Assembly: GCA_016708925.1 (NCBI GenBank)
Contig: JADJET010000011.1
Coordinates: forward strand, 1-64,000
Source: Gammaproteobacteria bacterium
Lineage (GTDB): Bacteria > Pseudomonadota > Gammaproteobacteria > Pseudomonadales > Porticoccaceae
Reading direction: 5' to 3'
DNA: 64,000 nucleotides
Shown here: in pieces, positions 25,012 through 33,569 of the stretch
Position numbering within the stretch: position 1 is the stretch's first letter
How the letters are laid out: each line of letters begins with the position of its first letter
The notes under the pieces: generated by a model
Seen by the model: the letters and a program-made list of their open reading frames with translations, nothing else
The model's database searches: none
What the model was told of the DNA's origin: nothing
Position numbers and translations under genes: made by a program

Positions 25012-26031
25012 GTGATCCAGATGACAACACGCATCGCAATCAACGGCTTCGGGCGCATGGGGCGGCTGGCGCTGCGCGCCGCATGGAACTGGCCCGAACT
25101 CGATATCGTCCACGTCAACGAGATCGCGGGCGATGCCGCCACCGCCGCGCACCTGCTCCAGTACGATTCCGTGCAGGGCACCTGGGCCACGTCCGTCGCC
25201 GCCGAGCCGGATGCGCTGGTGATCGGCGCGCGTCGCCTGGGCTATTCCCGCAACGTCGACATCGCCGCCACGCCCTGGCGCGAACTGGACGTGGATCTGG
25301 TGGTGGACTGCACCGGCAAGTTCAAATCCAAAGCGGCGCTCGCGCCCTACTTCGCGGCCGGCGTGCGCAAGGTGGTGGTATCGGCGCCGGTGAAGGACGG
25401 CACCCTCAATATCGTGATGGGCGTCAACGACCACAACTACGCCGCCGAGCGCGACCACATCGTCACTGCCGCCTCCTGCACCACCAACTGCCTCGCACCG
25501 GTGGTGGCGGTGATCCAGCGCGAGTTCGGCATCCGCCACGGCGCCATCACCACGGTCCACGACATCACCAACAGCCAGCGGGTGCTCGACGATTACCACA
25601 AGGATTTGCGCCGGGCGCGCGCCTCGGGTCTGTCGCTGATCCCGACCAGCACCGGATCGGCCACCGCGATCGCCGAGATCTTCCCGGAACTGCGCGGGCG
25701 TCTGAACGGCCTCGCGGTGCGGGTGCCGCTCGCCAACGCCTCGCTCACCGACTGCGTGTTCGAGGTGGAACGCGCCACCACGGTGGCGGCGGTCAACGCG
25801 GCGCTGGCCGCCGCTGCCGCGTCCGGCCGCCTCGCAGGAATTCTCGGCTACGAGGAAAGGCCCCTGGTGTCGGCGGACTATCGCGGCGATACCCGCTCCG
25901 CCATCGTCGACGCCCTCTCCACCCAGGTGATCGACGGCACGCTGGTCAAGGTGCTGGCCTGGTACGACAACGAGACCGGCTATGTGCATCGGTTGATGGA
26001 GCTGGCCCGCAAGGTCGCGGCGGCGCTTTAA
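25012..26031 (+). CDS. ArsJ-associated glyceraldehyde-3-phosphate dehydrogenase
   Basis: A 339-residue GAPDH: TRIAINGFGRMGRLALRAAW (NAD-binding), TAASCTTNCLAPVVAVIQRE (catalytic Cys in SCTTNC), GAITTVHDITNSQRVLDD (catalytic His region) and LAWYDNETGYVHRLMEL. The start is GTG at 25012 or ATG at 25021. ITNSQ instead of TANQ-type sequence, and position next to arsJ and arsR, identify the arsenate type: it makes 1-arseno-3-phosphoglycerate for export. Glycolytic GAPDH would not be in this context. Confidence 0.92.
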   Translation: MIQMTTRIAINGFGRMGRLALRAAWNWPELDIVHVNEIAGDAATAAHLLQYDSVQGTWATSVAAEPDALVIGARRLGYSRNVDIAATPWRELDVDLVVDCTGKFKSKAALAPYFAAGVRKVVVSAPVKDGTLNIVMGVNDHNYAAERDHIVTAASCTTNCLAPVVAVIQREFGIRHGAITTVHDITNSQRVLDDYHKDLRRARASGLSLIPTSTGSATAIAEIFPELRGRLNGLAVRVPLANASLTDCVFEVERATTVAAVNAALAAAAASGRLAGILGYEERPLVSADYRGDTRSAIVDALSTQVIDGTLVKVLAWYDNETGYVHRLMELARKVAAAL

Positions 26032-26039
26032 GGCGAACC

Positions 26040-27247
26040 ATGGACCGCGCGCTGCGCCAATACGCCCGGTCACCGGCAGCTACTGGGCCTTCACGCTCAC
26101 CGACGGCGCGCTGCGCATGCTGGTGGTGCTGTACTTTCATCAGCTCGGCTACGCGCCGCTGGAAGTCGCGCTGCTGTTTGTGTTCTACGAATTCTTTGGC
26201 GTCGTCACTAACCTGGGCGGCGGTCTGCTGGCGGCGCGACTGGGGCTGAACGCCACCATGCAGATCGGCCTCGGACTCCAGATCGTCGCCCTCGCCATGC
26301 TGCTGGTCGATCCCGCGCACCTCAGTGTGCTCTATGTGATGGCGGCGCAGGCACTGTCCGGCATCGCCAAGGATCTCAACAAGATGGCGGCCAAGAGCAG
26401 CATCAAGCTGCTGGTGCCGGAGGGACGCGAAGGACAACTGTATCGCTGGGTGGCGCTGCTCACCGGCTCCAAGAACGCGCTCAAGGGTGTGGGGTTCTTT
26501 CTCGGTGCCGTGCTGCTGGCGACGCTGGGTTTTCGCGGCGCGGTCGGCGCCATGGCGGCGGGCCTCGCGGTGGTATTCGCGGCGGGCCTGCTGCTGCTCG
26601 ACAGCCACCTCGGCAAAACCAGTTTCAAACCGAAATTTCGCGATCTGCTGTCCGGCAGCGGCCCGGTGAATCGCCTGTCGGCGGCACGGTTTTTCCTGTT
26701 CGGCGCGCGCGATGTCTGGTTCGTGGTGGCGCTGCCGGTGTTTTTGCAGGCGGAATTGGGCTGGAGCTTTATGGCGGTCGGCGCTTTCCTCGCCTGCTGG
26801 ATATTCGGCTACGGCGCGGTGCAGGCGCTGGCGCCGCGATTTACCGGCCGCGGTCGCGTACCGGATGGCCGCAGCGCGCTGGTCGCGGCGCTCGCGCTCG
26901 CCGCGCTGCCCGCCGCCATCGCGCTCTGACTCGCGCACTTCAATCCGGGTTGGGTGCTGGTGACGGGCCTGTTCGCGTTCGGCGTTCTGTTCGCGCTCAA
27001 TTCGGCGATCCACTCCTACCTGATCGTCAGCCATGCCCGCGCCGATGGCGTCTCCCTCAATGTCGGGTTCTACTACATGGCCAACGCCGGCGGGCGCCTG
27101 CTCGGCACCGTGCTGTCGGGCTGGGTCTATCAGGTCGCCGGACTCGCCGCCTGCCTGTGGGTCTCCAGCGCCCTGGTGGTCGTCGCCTGCGCGCTGTCCA
27201 CGCGGCTGCCAAGGCGCGTACTCCCTGCGCGGGACGGCGTCCGATAG
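26040..27247 (+). CDS. arsJ: ArsJ organoarsenical efflux permease (frameshift and in-frame TGA)
   Basis: An MFS protein: MDRALRQYAR, then (after a missing base near 26068) VTGSYWAFTLTDGALRMLVV, SGIAKDLNKMAAKSSIKLLV, and later FALNSAIHSYLIVSHARADG and NVGFYYMANAGGRLLGTVLS. These are ArsJ signatures. An in-frame TGA at 26927-26929 splits the protein after AAIAL, then the same frame goes on for 106 codons. TGA could be a misread TGG (Trp). It exports the unstable arseno-phosphoglycerate, which then breaks down to arsenate outside. It starts 8 bp after the GAPDH stop. Confidence 0.85.
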
Positions 27248-27337
27248 CCGTTACGCCCTGTACCACCCTCCCCACGATACTGCCCGGCGGCCAGTTTGGT
27301 ATGCTGCCGCCCCCAATTGAGCCAGCGCTTCGAGGCC

Positions 27338-27575
27338 ATGATGTCGATCGAGAACCACACCCTGAGCAACGAATTTCCCGAACTCAGGAAAAGATTCACA
27401 CCCTCAAAACCAGTGACCATCACTTCGCCCGCCGCTTGACGAATACAACGATCTGGACCGGGAAGTGCGCCGTCTCGAAGGTGAAGGCAGCCCCAAGGCC
27501 GACGAGACCATGGAAGACATGAAGAAAAAGCGGCTCGCGCTGAAGGATGAGCTCTATAAAATGCTGATGGCCTGA
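27338..27575 (+). CDS. YdcH/DUF465 family small coiled-coil protein (two frameshifts)
   Basis: The protein begins MMSIENHTLSNEFPEL, continues in a shifted frame IHTLKTSDHHFARRL, and after a second shift DEYNDLDREVRRLEGEGSPK and KKKRLALKDELYKMLMA. This is the complete DUF465 pattern, about 78 residues of helical hairpin. Both breaks are single-base and probably errors. The role is unknown in the family. Confidence 0.72.
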
Positions 27576-27592
27576 TAGCCGCCTGATCACTT

Positions 27593-27617
27593 GCAGCAGC
27601 TTTTCAACAAGCTGCCA
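27593..27617. repeat. Half-copy of the dispersed inverted repeat
   Basis: GCAGCAGCTTTTCAACAAGC, then TGCCA. It matches 62106-62127 and 1061-1083. It lies 18 bp after the DUF465 stop. Confidence 0.65.
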
Positions 27618-27659
27618 GGGCCAGGGCTCGCACGTTTCGACATATTTACCAGCCGTCTG

Positions 27660-28105
27660 CCAGCCGTCGTCATTCCCGCGCACGCGGGAATCCAGATGTC
27701 GCGATATCTCCGGCTCCGGTGGCGCCGGGCGGAGGTCCGCGTGGGCACGCTCCGCTTTGCCCACCCTACGACGCTGCTGCGGGATTATCTGCTTGGGTGC
27801 GCGGTGTTTCAGAGTCCGCGGCACCTGAACCCCCGCCTGCGCGGGGGTGACGGCGACTACGTTGCGCGGGGGTGACGGGGATCCAACCACTGTCATTCCC
27901 GCGCCCGACGGCAAGGACGGAGCCGCCATATTGCGCGGCGTTTCAGGGTCCGCGGCACCTGGCCCCCCGCCTGCGCGGGGGCGACGGCGACTACGTTGCT
28001 CAGGGGTGACGGGGATCCAACCACTGTCATTCCCGTACCCGACGGCAAGGGCGGAGCCGCGATCCTGGCGGATGCGCTGGCGCTTATCCGCCCTGCGCAG
28101 GGCGA
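27660..28105. repeat. Intergenic array of REP-like repeats with a 134-bp tandem duplication
   Basis: The unit beginning GTTTCAGAGTCCGCGGCACC at 27806 recurs at 27940 with few changes through GGGGATCCAACCACTGTCAT. CCCGCGCACGCGGGAA and CCCGCCTGCGCGGGGG palindromes recur. A stretch near 28056-28104 (GGCGGATGCGCTGGCGCTTA) recurs at 43949. No gene is present in it. Confidence 0.75.
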
Positions 28106-28194
28106 TGTCCCGCACCTCGCACCCCTGCCCCGATTTTGCTAGATTCCCGGGCCGGTGCCGGCAATGGCGCCCGTTTCCCGACCCAGAGCAGCCG

Positions 28195-29791
28195 ATGAGC
28201 CAGATCCAGTCCCGCGTCAATCCGCGCGCGGCGTCCTTCGCCGCCAACACCGATCACTACCAGGGCCTGCTCGATACCCTGCGCGGACGCCTGCGGGAAG
28301 CGGCCAGCGGCATCCGCGAGGCCCACATTGAGCGTCACCGCGCGCGCGGCAAGCTGCTGCCGCGGGAGCGCATCGACCGCCTGATCGACCCCCACACGCC
28401 CTTTCTCGAACTCTCGCCGCTCGCGGCCTGGGGCCTGTACGGCAACGAAGTGCCGGCGGCGGGCGTCGTCACCGGCGTCGGCCAGGTATGCGGCGTGCAC
28501 TGCATGATCATCGCCAACGACGCCACCGTGAAGGGCGGTTCGTTTTTCGAGACAGTGAAAAAGCATGTGCGCGCCAGAAATCGCCGAGCAGAACCGGCTG
28601 CCCTGCATCTATCTGGTGGACTGCGGCGGCGCCCACCTGCCGGAGCAGGACCGGGTATTCCCGGACAAGGAGCACTTCGGCAACACGTTTTACCGCCAGT
28701 GCCGCATGTCGCAGCAGGGCCTGCCGCAACTCGCGGCGGTGTTCGGCGGCTGCACCGCCGGCGGCGCCTACATCCCGGCGCTTGCCGATGAAGTCATCAT
28801 GGTGCGCGGCAATGCGCGCATCCATCTGGGCGGGCCGTCCATCGTCAAGGTGGCGATCAACGAAGTGGTGGACGGCGAGACGCTGGGCGGCGCCGAGATG
28901 CACAGTCGGGTGTCCGGGGTGAACGACTATCTGGTGGACGACGAGCCGGCGGCGCTGGCGCGGCTGCGGGAGATCGTCGCCAAGCTCAACTGGCCGCGGC
29001 GCTGCCACGCCGATATCCGCCCGGTGCGCCCGCCCGCCTACAGCCCCGACGAGATTGCCGGCGTCATCAGCGCGGACCCCAAGGTGCCCTACGACGTGCG
29101 CGAGATCATCGCGCGCCTGGTGGACGGCAGCGATTTCCAGGAGTTCAAGCCGATTTACGGCGATACCCTGGTGTGCGGCACCGCGCACCTGCACGGTTAC
29201 CCGGTGGGGATTCTGGGCAACAACGGCGCGCTGTTCTCGGAGTCTTCCCTCAAGGGCGCGCACTTCATCGAGCTGTGCAACCAGCGTCAGACGCCGCTGC
29301 TGTTTCTGCACAACATCACCGGCTTCATGGTGGGCACCGAGGCCGAGCGTGGCGGCATCGCCAAGCACAGCGCCAAGATGGTCTACGCCCGGCCAACCCC
29401 GCGTGCCGAAATTTTCGGTGATCGTCGGCGGCTCCTACGGCGCCGGCAACTACGGCATGGCCGGGCGCGGTTTCGCCCCGCATTTCCTGTTCGCCTGGCC
29501 CGGCGCGCGCTGCGCCACCATGAGCGCCGACATCGCCAGCAACGTGATGCAGGAGCTGCGCCGCGCCAGCATCAAGCACGACGATGCCGGCCTGGCCGAG
29601 GATCTGCGCCGCATCGATGCCCAGGTGCGCGCCCAGTACGGCGAGCAGAGCGATCCCTACTACGCCACCGCGCGACTCTGGGACGACGGCATCATCGAGC
29701 CGGCGCAGACCCGCGACGTGCTCGGCCTGTGTCTGGCGCTGGCCGCGCTGCAACCCCTGTGACCGGCCCCGCGCCGGTCTATCGCATGTAA
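28195..29791 (+). CDS. Acyl-CoA carboxylase carboxyltransferase (beta) subunit, frameshifted
   Basis: MSQIQSRVNPRAASFAANTD starts a methylcrotonyl/geranoyl-CoA carboxylase-type beta subunit. ARGKLLPRERIDRLIDP is in the first frame. A shift near 28570 leads to IYLVDCGGAHLPEQDRVFPD, FGGCTAGGAYIPALADEVIM and GFMVGTEAERGGIAKHSAKM. A second near 29400 leads to GGSYGAGNYGMAGRGFAPHF. A third, in the C-run near 29757, gives the usual VYRM end at 29791. About 530 residues, normal length. It transfers carboxyl from biotin to an acyl-CoA. Its alpha subunit is now 6.3 kb downstream. Confidence 0.85.
29676..29791. repeat. Direct repeat flanking the Shango cassette, left copy
   Basis: The last 116 bp of the carboxyltransferase gene, starting CTCTGGGACGACGGCATCAT. 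It recurs at 35969-36085 with two substitutions and one extra C. Confidence 0.92.
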
Positions 29792-29817
29792 GGGCGGGAA
29801 CCACTAGGAAAGACAAA

Positions 29818-32235
29818 ATGGCGAAAAGGAAAAGAAGGAAGAGCTCCAACTCTGGCGCGATAGGCGGAGTAATCGTAGCGGGCCTAATCATTTTGTTTGC
29901 TGGCATACCAAAGGAACTTTGGTATGCCATCGCCGCCCTGGTCGCGCTCTCCATAACCGTGGCGGCATATTACGCATATGCTCGCCACAGAGAATTACAG
30001 AACGGTGCGAGGTCAACCGACCAGGAATCCGTAAAACAGACAGCCACCTCAACCGCCGCTCCGCGCACCAGCAAATCACGAGTTCAACCCCAAGCATTTA
30101 ATGCACAACCCTTACGTGACGACGAACCTATAACTGTAACGATCACCGCTACACCCGTCGCATCGATATACCGTGTTCCTGCTGCACCCAAGGGATTCGG
30201 CACAGCGACGTGGATTCCCTACGGCCAAGCGATCGAAGTCGCTGGCATCACTATTCCCGGCGGCATGATCTACTTTGGGACGTCACTGAAAACCGCGTTT
30301 GGCGCCGATGATCCGTGCCTTATCAACCCGTCCAAATCGGTCAGTTCCCATGGGGACTACACAGAACGAGCGATGGGTTACTGGCCCAGCTACTCGGAAA
30401 TCTCCGGCACCGCACGCCGTTCTTACTTGAATTGGCTTGCTGGCGGCAGGCGTGATCCGGAAGCCGACATCGGCTACGTGTTCCTGTTCTTCTATGGACT
30501 TGAACGGCGCGCTATCATCGATGCAAGCACGGATCCGACGGTAAAAGCGGAATGGCCTAGCATCGAGCAAGAAATTCGGCGCTTGCTGAAAATCTATAGT
30601 GAAAAATCGAACTCGTTCCGCCGTTACGCCAGCGAGCTACTCGACTGGATATCGCTAACCGAGCCTCCGACAAAGCTTTACCAGCAGCCGGTGCCAGCAT
30701 TCCCCAAAACCTTTGAATTGCCTCTCTACGTGCGATTGGCTCTCGGACAGGCGGCAGTGGACGGCGCTCCGGTGCCCACACATCTTGCGCTCAGCTGGGC
30801 GAAGCTCGACCCAAATATCTCTCTGCGAACACCGGCGATTCGTTGCGCTGAGCAATTCGAAAAACTCTTTGCGCAGAAATACGGAGCGACTTATGGCGAG
30901 GGCATTGTGCTACCTCGTAACCGAACGAAGCTCAAAATGGTCTACCGACCAGCGTCGGCTGGATTCCAAGGCTACGGTGAAATCAAACGCGCTTTCGGCG
31001 ACACCCCTGACATAACAGCACTCACTGCACCGTTAAAGAAACTACAACTGGTTGTCGAATCCACCATTAAGGACTTGGAGCCATACAGCAGGTACATCGG
31101 CAGGAATCCAGACGCGAAAACCTCTCTGGAGGGCATTCTTCATCTACCAGTAATCCTGTGGCCTGAGAGCACCCAAAAGGCCTTGCAAGAGCTGAAAATG
31201 CGCATAGGGACTGGCATGGCGGCAATATCCTTCCAGAACTTGCTTACGACACTGGCGAATACGACAATTCTCACGAAGAATCAGACCCGCACGCTTGCAG
31301 CGGCACTGGAGTCTGAACACATTGGCATGGAGCCCGATATTCTCAACGGCTCAAAGTTGCCTGGCCCAGCAGAAATGGTGGTGTTATTCGCTATACCGGC
31401 TGGTGAGCCGGCTAGCAGCGCAACACCCGCCTACCAAGTGGCATTACTGACTCTTCAGCTCGCTTCAGGCGTGGCCACGGCCGATGGCGAGTTCAGCGCG
31501 AGCGAGATAGGCCACCTGCGTGAGCAAGTTCAATCGTGGACGCACCTTACGCCCAATCACATTCGCCGATTGGTGGCACACCTGCGCCTCCTGATCACCA
31601 CTCCGGTATCGCTAGCGGCGCTCAAGAAGAAACTCGAGCCGCTAGAAGCTACCTCAAAGGAGATGATCGCCGTGTTCATGGCGACAGTGGCTCAAGCCGA
31701 TGGGACCGTATCGCCCGCCGAAGTGAAGACGCTGGAGAAAGTCTACAAAGCACTCGGTGTGGAGCCCCAGAAAGTTTTCAGCGACCTCCACGCGGTGACG
31801 TCCGGCACCAAAGCATCGGTGGCAACCACTACTGAGATCGAAAAGACTGGCTTCAAGCTGGACCCCGCACGCATCGCCGCACTGCAACAGGACACCGAAA
31901 AGGTCTCCGCACTCCTGACCAGTATTTTCAAGGAAGAGGAAGTTGCAGTTACGTCCGTACCCGAGCCAGAAATCGAGGCCGAAGAAGAGATTGAAGTACC
32001 AAAGGGTATCTTGGGCTTGGACGAGCCGCATACCGCTTTGGCTCGCATGTTGCTCTCGCGGCCACAGTGGAGTCGAGAGGAGCTGCTTGACCTGGCGGCC
32101 GACCTGGATTTGATGCTGGATGGCGCGATCGAGCATATTAATGAGGCGGCCTTCGAGGCACACGACATTCCATTTACCGAAGGCGATGACCCAATTGAAG
32201 TCAATGCCGAAGTCCTGGAGAAGATCGACGCATGA
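29818..32235 (+). CDS. sngA: Shango SngA-like TerB-domain membrane protein
   Basis: An 805-residue protein. MAKRKRRKSS is followed by two membrane helices (about residues 14-30 and 37-53). A TerB-N-like domain spans roughly 115-330 (WIPYGQAIEVAGITIPGGMI; SYLNWLAGGR). A TerB metal-binding-like domain lies near 545-640 (VATADGEFSASEIGHL; VAQADGTVSPAEVKTLE), and a TerB-C-like domain fills the end (LLSRPQWSREELLDLAADLD). It overlaps the ATPase gene by 4 bp. The gene is uninterrupted and lower in GC than its neighbours. TerB plus ATPase plus helicase is the Shango composition; a membrane-anchored sensor role is inferred. Confidence 0.82.
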   Translation: MAKRKRRKSSNSGAIGGVIVAGLIILFAGIPKELWYAIAALVALSITVAAYYAYARHRELQNGARSTDQESVKQTATSTAAPRTSKSRVQPQAFNAQPLRDDEPITVTITATPVASIYRVPAAPKGFGTATWIPYGQAIEVAGITIPGGMIYFGTSLKTAFGADDPCLINPSKSVSSHGDYTERAMGYWPSYSEISGTARRSYLNWLAGGRRDPEADIGYVFLFFYGLERRAIIDASTDPTVKAEWPSIEQEIRRLLKIYSEKSNSFRRYASELLDWISLTEPPTKLYQQPVPAFPKTFELPLYVRLALGQAAVDGAPVPTHLALSWAKLDPNISLRTPAIRCAEQFEKLFAQKYGATYGEGIVLPRNRTKLKMVYRPASAGFQGYGEIKRAFGDTPDITALTAPLKKLQLVVESTIKDLEPYSRYIGRNPDAKTSLEGILHLPVILWPESTQKALQELKMRIGTGMAAISFQNLLTTLANTTILTKNQTRTLAAALESEHIGMEPDILNGSKLPGPAEMVVLFAIPAGEPASSATPAYQVALLTLQLASGVATADGEFSASEIGHLREQVQSWTHLTPNHIRRLVAHLRLLITTPVSLAALKKKLEPLEATSKEMIAVFMATVAQADGTVSPAEVKTLEKVYKALGVEPQKVFSDLHAVTSGTKASVATTTEIEKTGFKLDPARIAALQQDTEKVSALLTSIFKEEEVAVTSVPEPEIEAEEEIEVPKGILGLDEPHTALARMLLSRPQWSREELLDLAADLDLMLDGAIEHINEAAFEAHDIPFTEGDDPIEVNAEVLEKIDA

Positions 32236-33536
32236 CAACGCCTATCCGCCCGAAAGACCGCGATGCGGTCATCCAGTCTCTGCGCGCAGGCGTGGTGCCC
32301 CGTACCGGCCAGCACCTGATTCAGGTCGGTCGTACCCGTGAAATCGAGACGCTGGTCAGCGACATCGACCGTATCGCAGACGGCGGCTCGGGCTTTCGCA
32401 TGGTCATTGGCGAATACGGCGCAGGCAAGACATTCTTTTTGAACTTGGTCCGTGCCGTCGCCCTGGAAAAGAAGCTGGTCGTCGCAAGCGCAGACCTGAA
32501 CCCGGACCGGCGTCTACATGCAAGCGGTGGCCAGGCCCGATCTCTTTATGCGGAACTGATGCGCAACCTATCCACTCGGACCAAACCCGACGGGGGAGCG
32601 CTAAGCGGCATCGTCGAAAAATTCATCGCTACCGCCAAGTCGGAGGCAAAGGCGGCTGGGCAATCAACCGAGGCAATCATCCGACAGAAACTCGACCACC
32701 TTACCGAGTTGGTGAATGGCTACGACTTTGCGGATGTCATCGCCACCTACTGCCGGGGTTTCGAAGAAGGTGACGAACACCTGAAGTCCAACGCCGTCCG
32801 CTGGCTGCGCGGCGAATTCACTACCAAGACCGACGCGAAACAGGCGCTTGGCGTCAGGACGATCGTCGACGACGCTGCGATGTACGAGCAGTTGAAGCTC
32901 ATGGCGCGCTTCGTTCGCCTGGCCGGCTTCTCGGGTCTGCTGGTTTCACTCGACGAACTCGTCAACCTCTACAAACTGGCGAACACCCAGGCACGCAACG
33001 CCAACTATGAGCAAATCCTGCGCATCCTGAACGACTCGTTGCAGGGTACGGCGGTAGGGCTTGGCTTCGTGTTCGGCGGCACACCGGAATTCCTGCTGGA
33101 TACCCGAAGAGGCCTTTACAGCTATCCAGCGCTGCAAAGCCGTCTGTCACAAAATACTTTCGCTGCTGGCGAACTGGTAGACTTCAGCGGCCCGGTCGTT
33201 CGGCTGTCGAGTCTCATGCCCGAGGACTTCTATGTGCTGCTGGATAAAATTCGCCATGTGTATGCCGGTGGGGATGCATCCAAGCACCTACTCCCCGACC
33301 AAGGCATCGTCAGCTTCATGGAGCATTGCTCAAAGAGGATCGGCGACACCTACTTCCGAACCCCGCGTACCACCATTACGTCGTTTATCAACTTGCTCGC
33401 AGTTTTGGAGCAGAACGCGGACGCTTCATGGCACGATCTGCTGGGCGGAATAGCGCTTTCTGCCGACACTGGCGGCACGGCTGACCTATCTATCGACGCT
33501 GACGAGGATGACGAGTTCGCATCGTTCAAGCTATGA
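32232..33536 (+). CDS. sngB: Shango SngB-like / BrxD-like P-loop ATPase
   Basis: A 434-residue ATPase of the DUF2791 (BREX ATP-binding, BrxD) family. Walker A is GEYGAGKTFF at residue 60, Walker B is GLLVSLDELV at about 235-243. GLGFVFGGTPEFLLDTRRGL is a typical ORC/BrxD sensor-like segment, and LDKIRHVYAGGDA lies in the helical C-terminal region. The start overlaps the sngA stop (ATGA). The helicase follows 33 bp downstream. In BREX type 2 the related BrxD also accompanies a BrxHI helicase. ATP hydrolysis coupled to the TerB or helicase partner is inferred. Confidence 0.85.
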   Translation: MTTPIRPKDRDAVIQSLRAGVVPRTGQHLIQVGRTREIETLVSDIDRIADGGSGFRMVIGEYGAGKTFFLNLVRAVALEKKLVVASADLNPDRRLHASGGQARSLYAELMRNLSTRTKPDGGALSGIVEKFIATAKSEAKAAGQSTEAIIRQKLDHLTELVNGYDFADVIATYCRGFEEGDEHLKSNAVRWLRGEFTTKTDAKQALGVRTIVDDAAMYEQLKLMARFVRLAGFSGLLVSLDELVNLYKLANTQARNANYEQILRILNDSLQGTAVGLGFVFGGTPEFLLDTRRGLYSYPALQSRLSQNTFAAGELVDFSGPVVRLSSLMPEDFYVLLDKIRHVYAGGDASKHLLPDQGIVSFMEHCSKRIGDTYFRTPRTTITSFINLLAVLEQNADASWHDLLGGIALSADTGGTADLSIDADEDDEFASFKL

Positions 33537-33569
33537 CTTTGCAGCCTATGTACTCAGAGAGTCGGTTCC

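Noticed and set aside
24979..27034. Two long minus-strand frames opposite GAPDH and arsJ
   Set aside because: Low-complexity R/H/G-rich translations and no motifs; the plus strand encodes recognised enzymes.
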